Positions 9,089 through 18,075 of a DNA stretch of 64,000 nucleotides are shown here, piece by piece. Source of the DNA: Hyunsoonleella jejuensis (lineage in GTDB: Bacteria > Bacteroidota > Bacteroidia > Flavobacteriales > Flavobacteriaceae); contig NZ_FOFN01000005.1 in the NCBI RefSeq assembly GCF_900111025.1, positions 1 through 64,000 on the forward strand. Direction: 5' to 3'. The stretch's first letter is position 1, and every line of letters starts with the position of its first letter. The notes under the pieces were generated by a model. That model was not told where the DNA came from and made no database searches. It saw only the letters and a program-made list of their open reading frames with translations. Position numbers and translations under genes: made by a program.

Positions 9089-9247
9089 TTAACTCTTCGG
9101 ATTATTCAATATAACTAAGGCTGCAATAACACCTGGAACCCAGCCACAAAGCCATAGCAAAAAAACGATAATTATAGAACCACAGCCCTTGTCTATAACG
9201 GCCAATGGTGGGCAAATAATAGAAAGAATAACTCTCCAAACACTCAT
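9089..9247 (-). CDS. YqaE/Pmp3-family small membrane protein
   Basis: This 52-residue protein has the two hydrophobic helices of the YqaE/Pmp3 family. The first contains the signature IICPPLAVIDKGCG (about residues 10-23) and the second contains WLCGWVPGVIAALVIL (about 32-47), ending in NNPKS. Members are small inner-membrane proteins linked to membrane potential or salt stress in other organisms; the role here is unknown. The ATG lies at 9247 and the stop at 9089-9091. It sits upstream of lipB on the same strand, separated only by the inverted repeat at 9062-9088. Confidence 0.88.
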   Translation of the reverse strand: MSVWRVILSIICPPLAVIDKGCGSIIIVFLLWLCGWVPGVIAALVILNNPKS

Positions 9248-9363
9248 AGTAATTTTTTTAATGATTGATGATTACTAATTTGACGTTAATTTAATGCTTT
9301 TGTTACATTTAAGGCATAGGGATTAAAATTTTAGTTTCACATAAATTATAGTAGTTTAGTACT

Positions 9364-10422
9364 ATGAGATTTTTGAGCCACTTATGCTTTTTTATTTGCT
9401 TTGGTTATATTGGTTTTGCTCAATATAATTTTAACGGCTATGTAAATACCGAACGTTGGCAAGGCGACGTATATTTATCGGTAATTGAAGATTATCGGAC
9501 ACTTGAGAGTATTGATAATGAACAAATTATATCAAAAACATCAGTAGATAATAACGGCTTTTTTCAATTTTTAGGCGATCAACTTGAACCAGAAAACCGT
9601 ATTTATAAATTACATGTAGATAATTGCGATACTTATAACCAAGACAGTAATCATTTTGATGGCCATTGCTTTGATAGTAAAGGTGTTTTGTTTATTGCAA
9701 AAAACACAGATACCATTAGCTTTCCACTTTCCTTTGATGCTGAAATGTTTTGCGATGTTCAATCTACAAATCCAAGAACTGCGGCTTTTATAAAAATTGA
9801 TTCGCTAAAGGAAGAAATGAAGTTTGCCTATTCTGAATTTAGAAGTAAGGCCAACCGAAATCTTAACAACAAAAAATGGTTTAAAACACTTCAAGACTTT
9901 GGAGCACATTTAAATGAACCTCTCGCAGAATTATATATTTATGCTTTCCTATCTGAAAGAGGTAGTCCGTTTCATAACTATTATTTAGAGGATATAAAGT
10001 CAAATATCTATTACGATAATCTGCTAGAAAGACTAAAAACCGCTTACCCAAACACAAGATATACTAAACAATACGAGGCAGAAATTACTTCGGACAAATA
10101 TATTGCTACTCCTAATAAAGAATCGTCAAGTTTCAATTGGACATATTTATTAGTTGGTCTATTGGCAATTTCGTTAATTTTAAACTTCTGGTTTATTTCT
10201 AAAGCCAAAATGAAACGGAAGCATGAGCAAAAAACAATTACCGACCAACTTACCAAACAAGAGCAAAACGTTCTAGAATTAATGCTTAAGGAGTATTCTA
10301 ATAAAGAAATAGCAGAAGCACTTTTTATAAGCGTGAGTACTGTAAAAACACACATAAATAACATTTACAAAAAACTCAATGTTAATTCTAGAGAAGAAAT
10401 TAAAATCCTGTTAGATAGCTAA
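9364..10422 (+). CDS. membrane-anchored LuxR-type transcriptional regulator
   Basis: The 352-residue product combines a signal peptide (cleavage near GFAQ, residue 20), an exported domain of about 235 residues, one transmembrane helix at about 258-279 (WTYLLVGLLAISLILNFWFI), a short basic linker and a C-terminal LuxR/GerE helix-turn-helix. The last contains LTKQEQNVLELM, YSNKEIAEALFISVSTVKTH and IYKKLNVNSREEI. This layout predicts an inner-membrane one-component sensor with a periplasmic input and cytosolic DNA binding. No TPR or known ligand-binding fold is obvious in the exported part. The next two genes, for a DUF1573 protein and a thioredoxin-like protein, are possible targets by position only. 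Confidence 0.8.
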   Translation: MRFLSHLCFFICFGYIGFAQYNFNGYVNTERWQGDVYLSVIEDYRTLESIDNEQIISKTSVDNNGFFQFLGDQLEPENRIYKLHVDNCDTYNQDSNHFDGHCFDSKGVLFIAKNTDTISFPLSFDAEMFCDVQSTNPRTAAFIKIDSLKEEMKFAYSEFRSKANRNLNNKKWFKTLQDFGAHLNEPLAELYIYAFLSERGSPFHNYYLEDIKSNIYYDNLLERLKTAYPNTRYTKQYEAEITSDKYIATPNKESSSFNWTYLLVGLLAISLILNFWFISKAKMKRKHEQKTITDQLTKQEQNVLELMLKEYSNKEIAEALFISVSTVKTHINNIYKKLNVNSREEIKILLDS

Positions 10423-10531
10423 TTACAAAATTCAACCTAGGTACTAGTACCAATTTCAACCCCTTTATTACCTTATTTTTTTACTGTTATTATGATGTTT
10501 GTTGCCAATCATTAATCAAAAAACAAACATT

Positions 10532-10978
10532 ATGATGCATTTTAAATCTACCCCATTTACTGGAGGTATTAAACTTGTAGTTCTTATTGCAATCACCTTA
10601 GTTTCAAATTCTAGTTTTGCTCAAAATGAAGCATCCAATGAAAATATCGGTTCTTTTACTTTTGAAGAAGAAATCATTGATTATGGAACTATTCAGCAAA
10701 ATGACAACGGCTTAAGAACATTTAAATTCACGAACAGTGGTTATGCACCAATAGTAATTTCAAAAATTAAAACCACTTGCGGTTGTACTGTGCCTTATTA
10801 TGCCAAAAAACCAATTCTTCCTGGTGAATCTTCCATGATTAATATCAAATATGCTACCAGTAGAGTTGGTAGGTTTTCAAAAGCTATAACCGTTATATCT
10901 AACGCTGATATATCTCAAAAACGACTTCAAATAAAAGGTAACGTTATCTCTAATAAAACGGTCTCACTAAACCAATAA
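10532..10978 (+). CDS. DUF1573 domain exported protein
   Basis: The protein begins with a signal peptide (MMHFKST... cleaving near SFAQ, about residue 31), followed by one DUF1573 domain. Diagnostic elements are DYGTIQQNDNGLRTFKFTN, the CGCTVP motif around residue 87, and the IKYATSRVGRFSKAITV strand pair. DUF1573 is an ASH-like immunoglobulin fold, common in secreted Bacteroidota proteins; its function is not known. The frame extends upstream to a TTG at 10499, but the ATG pair at 10532/10535 leads straight into the signal peptide and is preferred. Only four bases separate it from the downstream thioredoxin-like gene, so they are probably cotranscribed. Confidence 0.88.
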   Translation: MMHFKSTPFTGGIKLVVLIAITLVSNSSFAQNEASNENIGSFTFEEEIIDYGTIQQNDNGLRTFKFTNSGYAPIVISKIKTTCGCTVPYYAKKPILPGESSMINIKYATSRVGRFSKAITVISNADISQKRLQIKGNVISNKTVSLNQ

Positions 10979-10982
10979 CCCT

Positions 10983-11867
10983 ATGAAAAGCATTCTATTT
11001 TTATTAGTATTTTCAGTTGTTTTAACTTCAAAAGCACAAAGCATTAACCAGGAGATTACTATCGAAGGAGAGTCACCTTTTTTACTTGGTAAAATTGATA
11101 AAAAAGGACTAACCTCAGTAAGTTATAAGTCATGGTTTTACCAAAATTTCAATAATTATGCGCTTGATAAAGCTACCCTAGAATCAATTGGCGAGAGGCT
11201 GAACGATTACACGATTACCCTTTTTATGGGCACTTGGTGCGGCGATAGCAAACGTGAAGTACCAAGATTCTATAAAATTCTTGAAGCATGTAATTTCCCT
11301 AAAGAAAGATTGAGCGTAATTGCCGTAAGCGGAAAACCTTACATGTACAAAAAAAGCCCTAACCATGAAGAAGCAGGGTTAAACATCCATCGTGTGCCTA
11401 CTTTTATTTTTTACAAGAATGGACAAGAAATAAATCGTATTGTAGAGCATCCTGTAGCAACTTTAGAAAAAGACATCCTGAATATCATCACTTCAAATGA
11501 TTATGAAAGCAACTACCAGATTGTTACCAAGATAAATACTATTCTTAAATACGAAGGGGTAAATGGATTCAGAAAAAAGCAAAAAAAGCTCGTAAAAAAC
11601 TTCAAAGGAAAAGTAAGCACTATGTTTGAACTTAATACTTACGGTAAAGTGCTTTATACTGAAAACCGAAAACAAGAAGCCATTGAAGTATTTAAATTGA
11701 ACAATATGCTCTTTCCGGATAACCCGAGAAGCTACATGAGTTTAGCAAATACGTTAGGAGCAAATAAGAAAAAAGAAGAAGCCATTATGATACTTGAAAA
11801 AGCCCTAGAGCGCTTTCCTGATAATAAGGATTTGGCTAAAAACCTTGACATTATAAAATCAAACTAA
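10983..11867 (+). CDS. exported thioredoxin-fold protein with TPR tail and CGDS active site
   Basis: The 294-residue product has a signal peptide (cleavage near SKAQ, residue 19). Its thioredoxin-fold domain carries GTWCGDSK at residues 83-90 and the cis-proline element HRVPTFIFYKNGQ around 136. The usual CxxC is replaced by CGDS, so only one of the two redox cysteines is present. The C-terminal part (about 210-294) contains tetratricopeptide-like helices, including ENRKQEAIEVFKLNNMLFPD and GANKKKEEAIMILEKALERF. A periplasmic thiol role is inferred. Monothiol chemistry suggests isomerase- or glutaredoxin-like action, or a binding role. It forms a pair with the DUF1573 gene and ends at the terminator at 11886. 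Confidence 0.85.
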   Translation: MKSILFLLVFSVVLTSKAQSINQEITIEGESPFLLGKIDKKGLTSVSYKSWFYQNFNNYALDKATLESIGERLNDYTITLFMGTWCGDSKREVPRFYKILEACNFPKERLSVIAVSGKPYMYKKSPNHEEAGLNIHRVPTFIFYKNGQEINRIVEHPVATLEKDILNIITSNDYESNYQIVTKINTILKYEGVNGFRKKQKKLVKNFKGKVSTMFELNTYGKVLYTENRKQEAIEVFKLNNMLFPDNPRSYMSLANTLGANKKKEEAIMILEKALERFPDNKDLAKNLDIIKSN

Positions 11868-11885
11868 ACCAAGTGATATTTTATG

Positions 11886-11919
11886 AAACCGCTAGTGGTA
11901 TAAAACCTAGCGGATTTTT
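11886..11919 (+). terminator. terminator overlapping the lysS promoter
   Basis: The arm ccgctag (11889-11895) pairs with ctagcgg (11907-11913) around an 11-nt loop, followed by att and a short T-run. It ends the DUF1573/thioredoxin operon. The T-run is also part of the TTTG element proposed as the -33 box for lysS. Confidence 0.65.
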
Positions 11920-11949
11920 GCACTTATTCTGTTAAATAATGTAATTTTG
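11917..11949 (+). promoter_or_regulatory. lysS: putative Bacteroidota promoter for lysS
   Basis: TTTG at 11917-11920 and TAATTTTG at 11942-11949 are separated by 21 bp, fitting the TTTG/TAnnTTTG consensus. The predicted leader before the ATG at 11969 is about 17 nt. Confidence 0.6.
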
Positions 11950-11968
11950 CAGCTTTAAATTATATAGC

Positions 11969-13660
11969 ATGCAGCTTTCAGAACAAGAATTGGTACGTCG
12001 CGAAAAACTCGCAAAATTAAGAGCCTTAGGCATTAATCCTTATCCAGCAGATTTGTTTCCTGTTAAACAGACGTCTAAAGACATAAAAACTGATTTTGAA
12101 GAGGGTAAAAAAGTGGTTATTGCTGGTCGCCTTATGTCACGCCGAATTCAAGGAAGTGCGAGTTTTGCTGAACTTCAGGATAGTGAAGGTCGTATTCAAG
12201 TGTATTTTAACCGTGATGAAATATGTAGAGGTGAGGATAAAAGTAAATACAACGACGTTTATAAAAAGCTTTTAGATATAGGTGATTTTATTGGTGTTGA
12301 AGGTGAACTTTTTAAAACTAAAGTTGGTGAAAAAACCGTGATGGTTAAAGATTTTACGTTGTTGAGTAAGGCATTGAAACCATTGCCACAACCTCGTGTG
12401 GATGCAGAAGGAAAAGTTCATGATGCGTTTACTGACCCAGAACAACGTTACAGGCAACGTTATGCAGATTTAGTCGTAAATCCTCATGTAAAAGATGTAT
12501 TTGTAAAGCGCACCAAATTATTTAATGCTATGCGCCAGTTTTTTAATGATGCGGGTTATTTTGAAGTAGAAACTCCTGTATTACAACCTATCGCTGGCGG
12601 AGCTGCGGCGCGACCTTTTATTACACATCATAATTCTTTAGACATTCCTCTATACATGCGAATTGCCAATGAATTATACCTAAAACGTTTAATTGTTGGT
12701 GGTTTTGATGGTGTGTATGAGTTTTCTAAAAACTTTAGAAACGAAGGGATGGACCGCACCCACAATCCTGAATTTACCGCTATGGAAATCTACGTAGCCT
12801 ATAAAGACTACAACTGGATGATGGATTTCTGTGAAAAGTTATTAGAATACTGTGCCATTGCCGTAAATGGCACAACTAAAGCTACATTTGGCACACATGA
12901 AATTGATTTTAAAGCGCCTTACCCAAGGGTAACTATGGCAGATTCCATCAAGCATTTTACTGGTTTTGATATTACTGGAAAATCAGAATCTGAAATTCGT
13001 AAAGCTGCCAAAGATTTAGGTATTGAAGTAGATGACACTATGGGTAAAGGAAAGCTGATTGATGAGATTTTTGGTGAAAAATGCGAGGGTAACTACATAC
13101 AACCCACATTTATTACAGATTACCCAAAAGAGATGAGCCCGCTGTGTAAGGAACACCGTGAAAACCCAGAATTAACAGAGCGTTTTGAGTTAATGGTTTG
13201 TGGAAAGGAAATTGCAAACGCTTACAGTGAGTTAAATGACCCAATAGACCAACGTGAGCGTTTTGAGCACCAATTAGAGTTAGCTAAAAAAGGTGATGAT
13301 GAAGCTACCGCTACAATAGATTACGACTTTTTACGTGCACTAGAATATGGGATGCCTCCTACATCTGGGATGGGAATTGGTATGGATAGATTAATTATGT
13401 TTTTAACCAATAATCAATCTATTCAAGAAGTACTGTTCTTCCCACAAATGAAACCAGAGAAAAAACCTTTAGCCATTAGCGATGATGCTAAAACAATTTT
13501 AGAGATTTTAACTAAAGCCGAAAAATTAGAATTAGCAGATTTAAAATCACAATCTGGGTTATCCAATAAAAAATGGGACAAGTCTATTAAAGAATTGACT
13601 AAAAATAGTTTGGCAAAAGTTGAAAAAACCGAAGAAGGCTTGTTTGTGGAACTGGACTAA
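11969..13660 (+). CDS. lysS: lysine--tRNA ligase, class II
   Basis: Class II lysyl-tRNA synthetase charges tRNA-Lys for translation. The N-terminal OB-fold anticodon-binding domain spans about residues 50-150 ([21 protein letters not shown]). The catalytic core follows, with motif 1 around [11 protein letters not shown], motif 2 at [19 protein letters not shown] and motif 3 at [14 protein letters not shown]. At 563 residues it is longer than the E. coli enzyme: about 60 extra C-terminal residues (from [12 protein letters not shown]) form a helical, possibly winged-helix extension, a feature I associate with Bacteroidota LysS. The gene has its own promoter and terminator. Confidence 0.97.
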   Translation: MQLSEQELVRREKLAKLRALGINPYPADLFPVKQTSKDIKTDFEEGKKVVIAGRLMSRRIQGSASFAELQDSEGRIQVYFNRDEICRGEDKSKYNDVYKKLLDIGDFIGVEGELFKTKVGEKTVMVKDFTLLSKALKPLPQPRVDAEGKVHDAFTDPEQRYRQRYADLVVNPHVKDVFVKRTKLFNAMRQFFNDAGYFEVETPVLQPIAGGAAARPFITHHNSLDIPLYMRIANELYLKRLIVGGFDGVYEFSKNFRNEGMDRTHNPEFTAMEIYVAYKDYNWMMDFCEKLLEYCAIAVNGTTKATFGTHEIDFKAPYPRVTMADSIKHFTGFDITGKSESEIRKAAKDLGIEVDDTMGKGKLIDEIFGEKCEGNYIQPTFITDYPKEMSPLCKEHRENPELTERFELMVCGKEIANAYSELNDPIDQRERFEHQLELAKKGDDEATATIDYDFLRALEYGMPPTSGMGIGMDRLIMFLTNNQSIQEVLFFPQMKPEKKPLAISDDAKTILEILTKAEKLELADLKSQSGLSNKKWDKSIKELTKNSLAKVEKTEEGLFVELD

Positions 13661-13681
13661 ATTTAAATACATTAAAACAAG

Positions 13682-13721
13682 AAAGCCGATGATTTTGTAG
13701 AAATATCAACGGCTTTTTCTT
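13682..13721 (+). terminator. Rho-independent terminator of lysS
   Basis: The arm aaagccg (13682-13688) pairs with cggcttt (13710-13716), with three further pairs after one mismatch, followed by a T-rich run. It lies 20 bp after the lysS stop codon. Confidence 0.75.
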
Positions 13722-13752
13722 TAACTAAACTAAACTAAACTTAAACTAAACT
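13722..13752. repeat. imperfect TAAAC tandem repeat
   Basis: About five to six copies of the pentamer taaac, one with an extra t and one with a missing a, follow the lysS terminator. No gene overlaps it. It is probably a neutral low-complexity spacer. Confidence 0.6.
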
Positions 13753-13842
13753 GATACAAATAGACGAAATTTTATTCGAATCCTTACAACAGTTTAGAAA
13801 TGTTTAACTTATCTAGTTAAATTTTTAAGATTTCCTTATGAT

Positions 13843-14064
13843 TTATATATCAATAGCATATGAAAAAATTACAATTTCTTCTGTCGTGTTATGATAAACT
13901 TCAAACTCGATAATATTATCGTGATTTACCTTTTCAATTGCTACGATCGTGTGGTTTTCCTTTGGTAGTACTCTAAATGAATTTTTGGCACTTTCGTAGA
14001 AATCAATTGATTCTTCATACCACATAAGGTAGTTATTTAGCAAATATAATTTTAATAAATTCAT
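13843..14064 (-). CDS. small hypothetical protein
   Basis: This frame encodes up to 73 residues with natural-looking composition and no signal peptide or membrane helix. I recognise no family. A shorter start at the ATG at 14025 (MWYEESIDFYESAK) is attractive because a TATATTTG promoter-type box lies at 14041-14048, inside the longer version and 15 bp upstream of that ATG; the shorter product would be 60 residues. The gene is isolated between lysS and an outer-membrane protein gene, transcribed opposite to both. It could still be a chance open frame. Confidence 0.45.
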   Translation of the reverse strand: MNLLKLYLLNNYLMWYEESIDFYESAKNSFRVLPKENHTIVAIEKVNHDNIIEFEVYHNTTEEIVIFSYAIDI

Positions 14065-14142
14065 ATCTTAGAAATCTATATTTCAGCATCGAACTTGTGA
14101 AACTTGGTCAGGATACACAGTAAAAACCTTTATATTTGCCCG

Positions 14143-15366
14143 ATGTTCAAAAAAGCCCTATTTACTTTATATCTGTTCTGTGGTCTGTATTGTTTAGGTC
14201 AGGAGCGGGATAGTTTATCCTTTAAAAATGGTATAGAAAGACCAAGCGTATTAACTACGCACCATTTCGGGATTTTTAGTTCTAGAATTAATCAAAATTT
14301 TAAAGTTGTCCCCCTCAAAACGCCTGCTCTTTCCGTAAATTATACGAGCGGCAATACGTTTCATCCTTTTGTAGAATCTTATTTTCCTAGAGATCCTGAA
14401 GTTAGAGAGCGACTGAGTAAAATAACATGGCACGATCGTCCTTTTAATTTCATTGACCAAGAGACCACACCCGCAGATTATATGAATATTGTTGTTGACG
14501 CAGTGATTAAGGAATTTAGAATAAACTACAATATTCCATTGGCCAAGGAACACGAATTGGCCATAACACTAAGATCTTATATTATATCCAAAGGTAAATA
14601 CCCATTTTCATTTTTTACAAGTGATGAAACTATAGAATGGTTTCATAGCAATGTAGCAGGTGGAGAAGACCCATTTGGGAGGCGCTACTACGGCCTGAAC
14701 CAAGTTAACTTTCGGTATTTAGATAGAAATGGGAGAATGCTTGAACTTAATGCCAACGATTTTTTTATTGGTGGTATAGAGTTGAATCATTTTTACTATC
14801 CAGCATTTCTTAAGAATGAAAAGCGAAGGCTGTATTTCAACTTCGGAAACCACATAGGTATAAATACTTCTAGATTTAATACGTCATTAGATTATGGTAT
14901 TTCTTTTAATGGTGTTAAAACTGTTGTTTTAAAAAACAAAAATGAGTTTAATTTTGGGGCTGGTACAAGCGTATTGCGTAAAAATTTCGTAAACTTTAGA
15001 CCTGATAACATAGATCTAGGAAACAACCTATTATTAGCCACTTTAGAAGGCCATATTGAATTTACAAAATACACCAAGAAAAAAAACTATAATGCATTCG
15101 GGATAAATTATCGTATCCAATCTCGCTTCAATAAAAAAGAAGAAGAAGGTTATTACAAGCTTATAGGAAAATGGCAAGAAATTAACGGTGGATGGCAAAA
15201 CGGTGTAGCCACACTATATAAAGCACTATCCGATTGGAGCTTAATTTATACGTACGGCAGACCCAACTATAAATTATCACTATTCTTAAAGCAAGATTTG
15301 CTGGTTAACAATGCTCCTGATTTTCAAACTGGCATAAGTTTGAGCATTCCTTTTTCTCAAAAATAA
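14143..15366 (+). CDS. predicted outer-membrane beta-barrel protein
   Basis: The product is about 407 residues from the ATG at 14143, which begins the signal peptide MFKKALFTLYLFCG (cleavage near LGQ, residue 19). The open frame extends to a TTG at 14104, but that adds 13 residues ahead of the signal peptide and crosses a TATATTTG promoter-type box (14131-14138). The mature part shows alternating hydrophobic and polar strands with frequent aromatic girdle residues and ends in SIPFSQK, suggesting a barrel. It resembles DUF3187-type proteins of unknown function, but I am not certain of the family. It is a single gene. Confidence 0.7.
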   Translation: MFKKALFTLYLFCGLYCLGQERDSLSFKNGIERPSVLTTHHFGIFSSRINQNFKVVPLKTPALSVNYTSGNTFHPFVESYFPRDPEVRERLSKITWHDRPFNFIDQETTPADYMNIVVDAVIKEFRINYNIPLAKEHELAITLRSYIISKGKYPFSFFTSDETIEWFHSNVAGGEDPFGRRYYGLNQVNFRYLDRNGRMLELNANDFFIGGIELNHFYYPAFLKNEKRRLYFNFGNHIGINTSRFNTSLDYGISFNGVKTVVLKNKNEFNFGAGTSVLRKNFVNFRPDNIDLGNNLLLATLEGHIEFTKYTKKKNYNAFGINYRIQSRFNKKEEEGYYKLIGKWQEINGGWQNGVATLYKALSDWSLIYTYGRPNYKLSLFLKQDLLVNNAPDFQTGISLSIPFSQK

Positions 15367-15462
15367 ATAATGTTGGTTTTGTTAATTTTCAGTTAAAACC
15401 AAATCATATTTTAAACCATTCTTTCTTTTTTCAGTCCTAACAACAAACAAATATTTTAAGAC

Positions 15463-15909
15463 ATGAAAAAACTTATAATGGTAGTATTGGCAATTTGCAC
15501 AATACAGGTTGTAGCCGCACAAGGGCCAAACCAAAACAGAAAAGCAATGGCCAATTTAGAGCCAGAGGAAATTGCAACATTGCAAACCAAAAAAATGACC
15601 TTACACTTAGATTTAACAGATGCCCAACAGCAAGACATCTACAAAATCAATTTAGAAAATGCCAAACTGCGAAAAGCCCATATGGCTGAAAGAAAAGCAA
15701 GAAAAGAAAACAGCGAAGCTAGTAAACCTACAAAAGAAGAGCGTTTAGCTATGGCAAACAAAATGCTAGACCATAAAATTGAGGTGAAAGCCAAAATGAA
15801 AAAGATTTTAAACGAAGAACAGTATACCAAATGGGAAACCGCTATGGCTAAAAGAGAAAGAAAAATGAAAGATAAAGGCCAAAAAAAGCGTGCTGGTAAA
15901 AAAGTATAA
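15463..15909 (+). CDS. small exported helical protein, Spy/CpxP-like
   Basis: This 148-residue product has a signal peptide (cleavage near VVAAQ, residue 20). Its very basic, alpha-helical mature part contains two stretches that resemble the LTxxQ pattern of Spy/CpxP periplasmic chaperones: LDLTDAQQQDIYKI around residue 50 and ILNEEQYTKWE around 115. The C-terminus is Lys/Arg-rich (RERKMKDKGQKKRAGKKV). Similar small proteins are common in Flavobacteriia, often with metal- or stress-linked roles, but no function is shown here. It ends at a bidirectional terminator shared with hemL. Confidence 0.75.
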   Translation: MKKLIMVVLAICTIQVVAAQGPNQNRKAMANLEPEEIATLQTKKMTLHLDLTDAQQQDIYKINLENAKLRKAHMAERKARKENSEASKPTKEERLAMANKMLDHKIEVKAKMKKILNEEQYTKWETAMAKRERKMKDKGQKKRAGKKV

Positions 15910-15951
15910 ACAGAGTTTGAGTTTTGTTTAGTTTAGTGATTTTTTTGATAG

Positions 15952-15983
15952 AAAAGCACCTCTATATAGAGGTGCTTTTTTTT
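15952..15983. terminator. bidirectional terminator between convergent genes
   Basis: A perfect 28-bp palindrome at 15952-15979 (arms built on aaaagcacctctat) is flanked by A and T runs, so it can terminate both the plus-strand Spy-like gene and the minus-strand hemL. Confidence 0.9.
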
Positions 15984-17268
15984 ATAAATTTTTTACTGCT
16001 CTATTTACTGCATTAATAGTAAAATCTAAGTCCCCATAAGTCAAAGCATCCGTAATAAACCAAGTTTCAAAAGCACTTGGCGCAATATATACACCCTCGT
16101 TAAGCATGCCGTGAAAGAAAGATTTAAAGGTATCATTATTCCCTTTGGCCGCTGTTGTAAAATCGTAAACTTCACTTTCATCAAAATGAACAGAAATCAT
16201 AGAGCCCACACGATTAATAGTGTGAGGAACATTGTTATCATGTAGCACTTTAGTAATACCTTTATGTAAATATTCTGTTTTTTCAGATAAGCGATTAAAC
16301 ACTTCAGCATCACTATTCAATTCAGTTAACATTGCTAAACCTGCTGCCATAGCCAACGGATTACCACTAAGTGTTCCGGCTTGATACACAGGACCCAAAG
16401 GCGCTAAATGATTCATAATTTCGCTTCTAGCGGCAAAAGCACCAACGGGCAAACCACCACCGATAACTTTTCCATAGCAGACAATATCCGCATTTATTCC
16501 ATAAAGTTCCTGAGCACCACCTTTTGCTAGTCTAAACCCTGTCATGACCTCATCAAAAACTAATAAGATATTGTGTTTATTGCATAACGACCGTAAAGAC
16601 TCCAAAAAACCTTCTTTTGGCGGAATACATCCCATATTACCTGCAACTGGCTCAATAATAATACAGGCAATCTCACCTCTGTTTGCATCAATTAAAGTCT
16701 CAACATTTTTTATATCATTATAGTTGGCTAGCAACGTGTCTTTTGCAGTGCCTTGTGTAACACCTGGGCTATTTGGCGTTCCAAATGTACTGGCACCACT
16801 ACCTGCTTGAATTAAAAACGAATCGGAATGCCCATGATAACAACCTGCAAACTTGATGATTTTATCTTTCCCTGTAAAACCTCGTGCCAACCGAATAGCG
16901 CTCATACAGGCTTCAGTACCAGAATTCACGAAACGAATTTTATCTATGTTTGGCACCATCGAAACCGCTAATTGTGCAATTTTTGTTTCAATTTCAGTAG
17001 GCATTCCAAAGGACGTTCCCTTTTTTGCCTTTTCAATTACAGCATTTACTACCGGCTCATAAGCATGCCCTAATATCATTGGTCCCCAAGAGTTAATATA
17101 ATCTATCAAACGATTATCGTCTTCATCATATAAATAAGCACCTTTGGCTTCTTTTACAAAAACCGGGGTACCTCCAACACCTTTAAATGCTCTCACAGGA
17201 GAATTCACCCCTCCAGGTATTACTTTTTCTGCATCGGTAAATAATGCGCTACTTCGTTTATAAATCAT
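15982..17268 (-). CDS. hemL: glutamate-1-semialdehyde 2,1-aminomutase
   Basis: HemL converts glutamate-1-semialdehyde to 5-aminolevulinate in the C5 route to tetrapyrroles. The 428-residue protein shows the full family pattern: N-terminal [59 protein letters not shown] and the PLP-lysine site [15 protein letters not shown] near residue 264. It is cytosolic and PLP-dependent. The neighbouring LysM glucosaminidase gene lies 12 bp upstream on the same strand, so both may be on one transcript. The start ATG matches the expected N-terminus. Confidence 0.97.
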   Translation of the reverse strand: MIYKRSSALFTDAEKVIPGGVNSPVRAFKGVGGTPVFVKEAKGAYLYDEDDNRLIDYINSWGPMILGHAYEPVVNAVIEKAKKGTSFGMPTEIETKIAQLAVSMVPNIDKIRFVNSGTEACMSAIRLARGFTGKDKIIKFAGCYHGHSDSFLIQAGSGASTFGTPNSPGVTQGTAKDTLLANYNDIKNVETLIDANRGEIACIIIEPVAGNMGCIPPKEGFLESLRSLCNKHNILLVFDEVMTGFRLAKGGAQELYGINADIVCYGKVIGGGLPVGAFAARSEIMNHLAPLGPVYQAGTLSGNPLAMAAGLAMLTELNSDAEVFNRLSEKTEYLHKGITKVLHDNNVPHTINRVGSMISVHFDESEVYDFTTAAKGNNDTFKSFFHGMLNEGVYIAPSAFETWFITDALTYGDLDFTINAVNRAVKNL

Positions 17269-17280
17269 TTGGATTGTATT

Positions 17281-18075
17281 CTATTTTACTTTTAACTCTT
17301 GTCCAAGCATTATATTAGTCCCCTTAATATTATTAAGGTCTTTCAATTCTTCGACGGTTAAATTATAACGTTTGGAAATATTATATAATGTATCGCCTTT
17401 AGCGACAACATGAACTGCGTTGTTATACTCTTCTTCAAATTTACGTTCTGATGGATTTCTACCGAGTACCTCATCATCATATTTATACAATTCGTAACGT
17501 TCTATTAAACCTATTAGCTTCTGGGGATACTTCCTATCTGTAGCATAACCTGCAGCTTTCAAGCCCCTAGCCCATGCTTTATAATTCGAAACATCTATAT
17601 CGAATAAACTCGCATAGCGTTTTCTTGAAGTTAAAAACAACGAATGATCTCTAAAGGAATACTTCGCACTATTATATTTTCTGAAGCATTCTCCCTTTTT
17701 ATCATCATCATGATAAATTTTGGCGCCTGTCCATGTATGGCATTTTATTCCAAAGTGATTGTTTGCTTCCACAGAAAGTCTGCCTTTTCCTGACGAAGAC
17801 TCTAAAATACCTTGAGCCAGCGTAATACTTGCTGGAATGTTATACAGCGTCATCTCTTTTTGAGCAATATCCTTGTAGGCCTCAATGTAATCTTCCGTAG
17901 AACTTATTGCAGGAGCTGGGGCTGTATTTTCAACTTTCGTATTCTCTGTTTTATTTTTTTCAACAACGACACGTTCTGTCTGCGTTTTTTGAGATTTTTT
18001 GGTAACCACCGTTTTTTTAGAACCACAACTAAACACTATAAAACTTAGTGCAACTATAAATACTGCTTGTTTCAT
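17281..18075 (-). CDS. glucosaminidase-domain lipoprotein with C-terminal LysM
   Basis: This 264-residue protein is predicted to be a lipid-anchored peptidoglycan hydrolase. A lipobox (VFSC, Cys17) is followed by a Lys/Thr/Glu-rich linker to about residue 55. A FlgJ/Bax-like glucosaminidase domain follows (YIEAYKDIAQKEMTLYNIPASITLAQGILES..., with the catalytic Glu in GILESSSG near residue 92). A LysM domain sits at the end (HVVAKGDTLYNISKRYNLTVEELKDLN). It would cut glycan strands at the cell wall. Its start overlaps by one base the stop of the upstream desulfhydrase gene, and hemL follows after 12 bp, so the three form a tight minus-strand group. Confidence 0.92.
   Translation of the reverse strand: MKQAVFIVALSFIVFSCGSKKTVVTKKSQKTQTERVVVEKNKTENTKVENTAPAPAISSTEDYIEAYKDIAQKEMTLYNIPASITLAQGILESSSGKGRLSVEANNHFGIKCHTWTGAKIYHDDDKKGECFRKYNSAKYSFRDHSLFLTSRKRYASLFDIDVSNYKAWARGLKAAGYATDRKYPQKLIGLIERYELYKYDDEVLGRNPSERKFEEEYNNAVHVVAKGDTLYNISKRYNLTVEELKDLNNIKGTNIMLGQELKVK

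Noticed and set aside
15495-15689. Second frame inside the Spy-like gene
   Set aside because: It overlaps a protein with a signal peptide and known-type repeats, and its own sequence has no recognised features.
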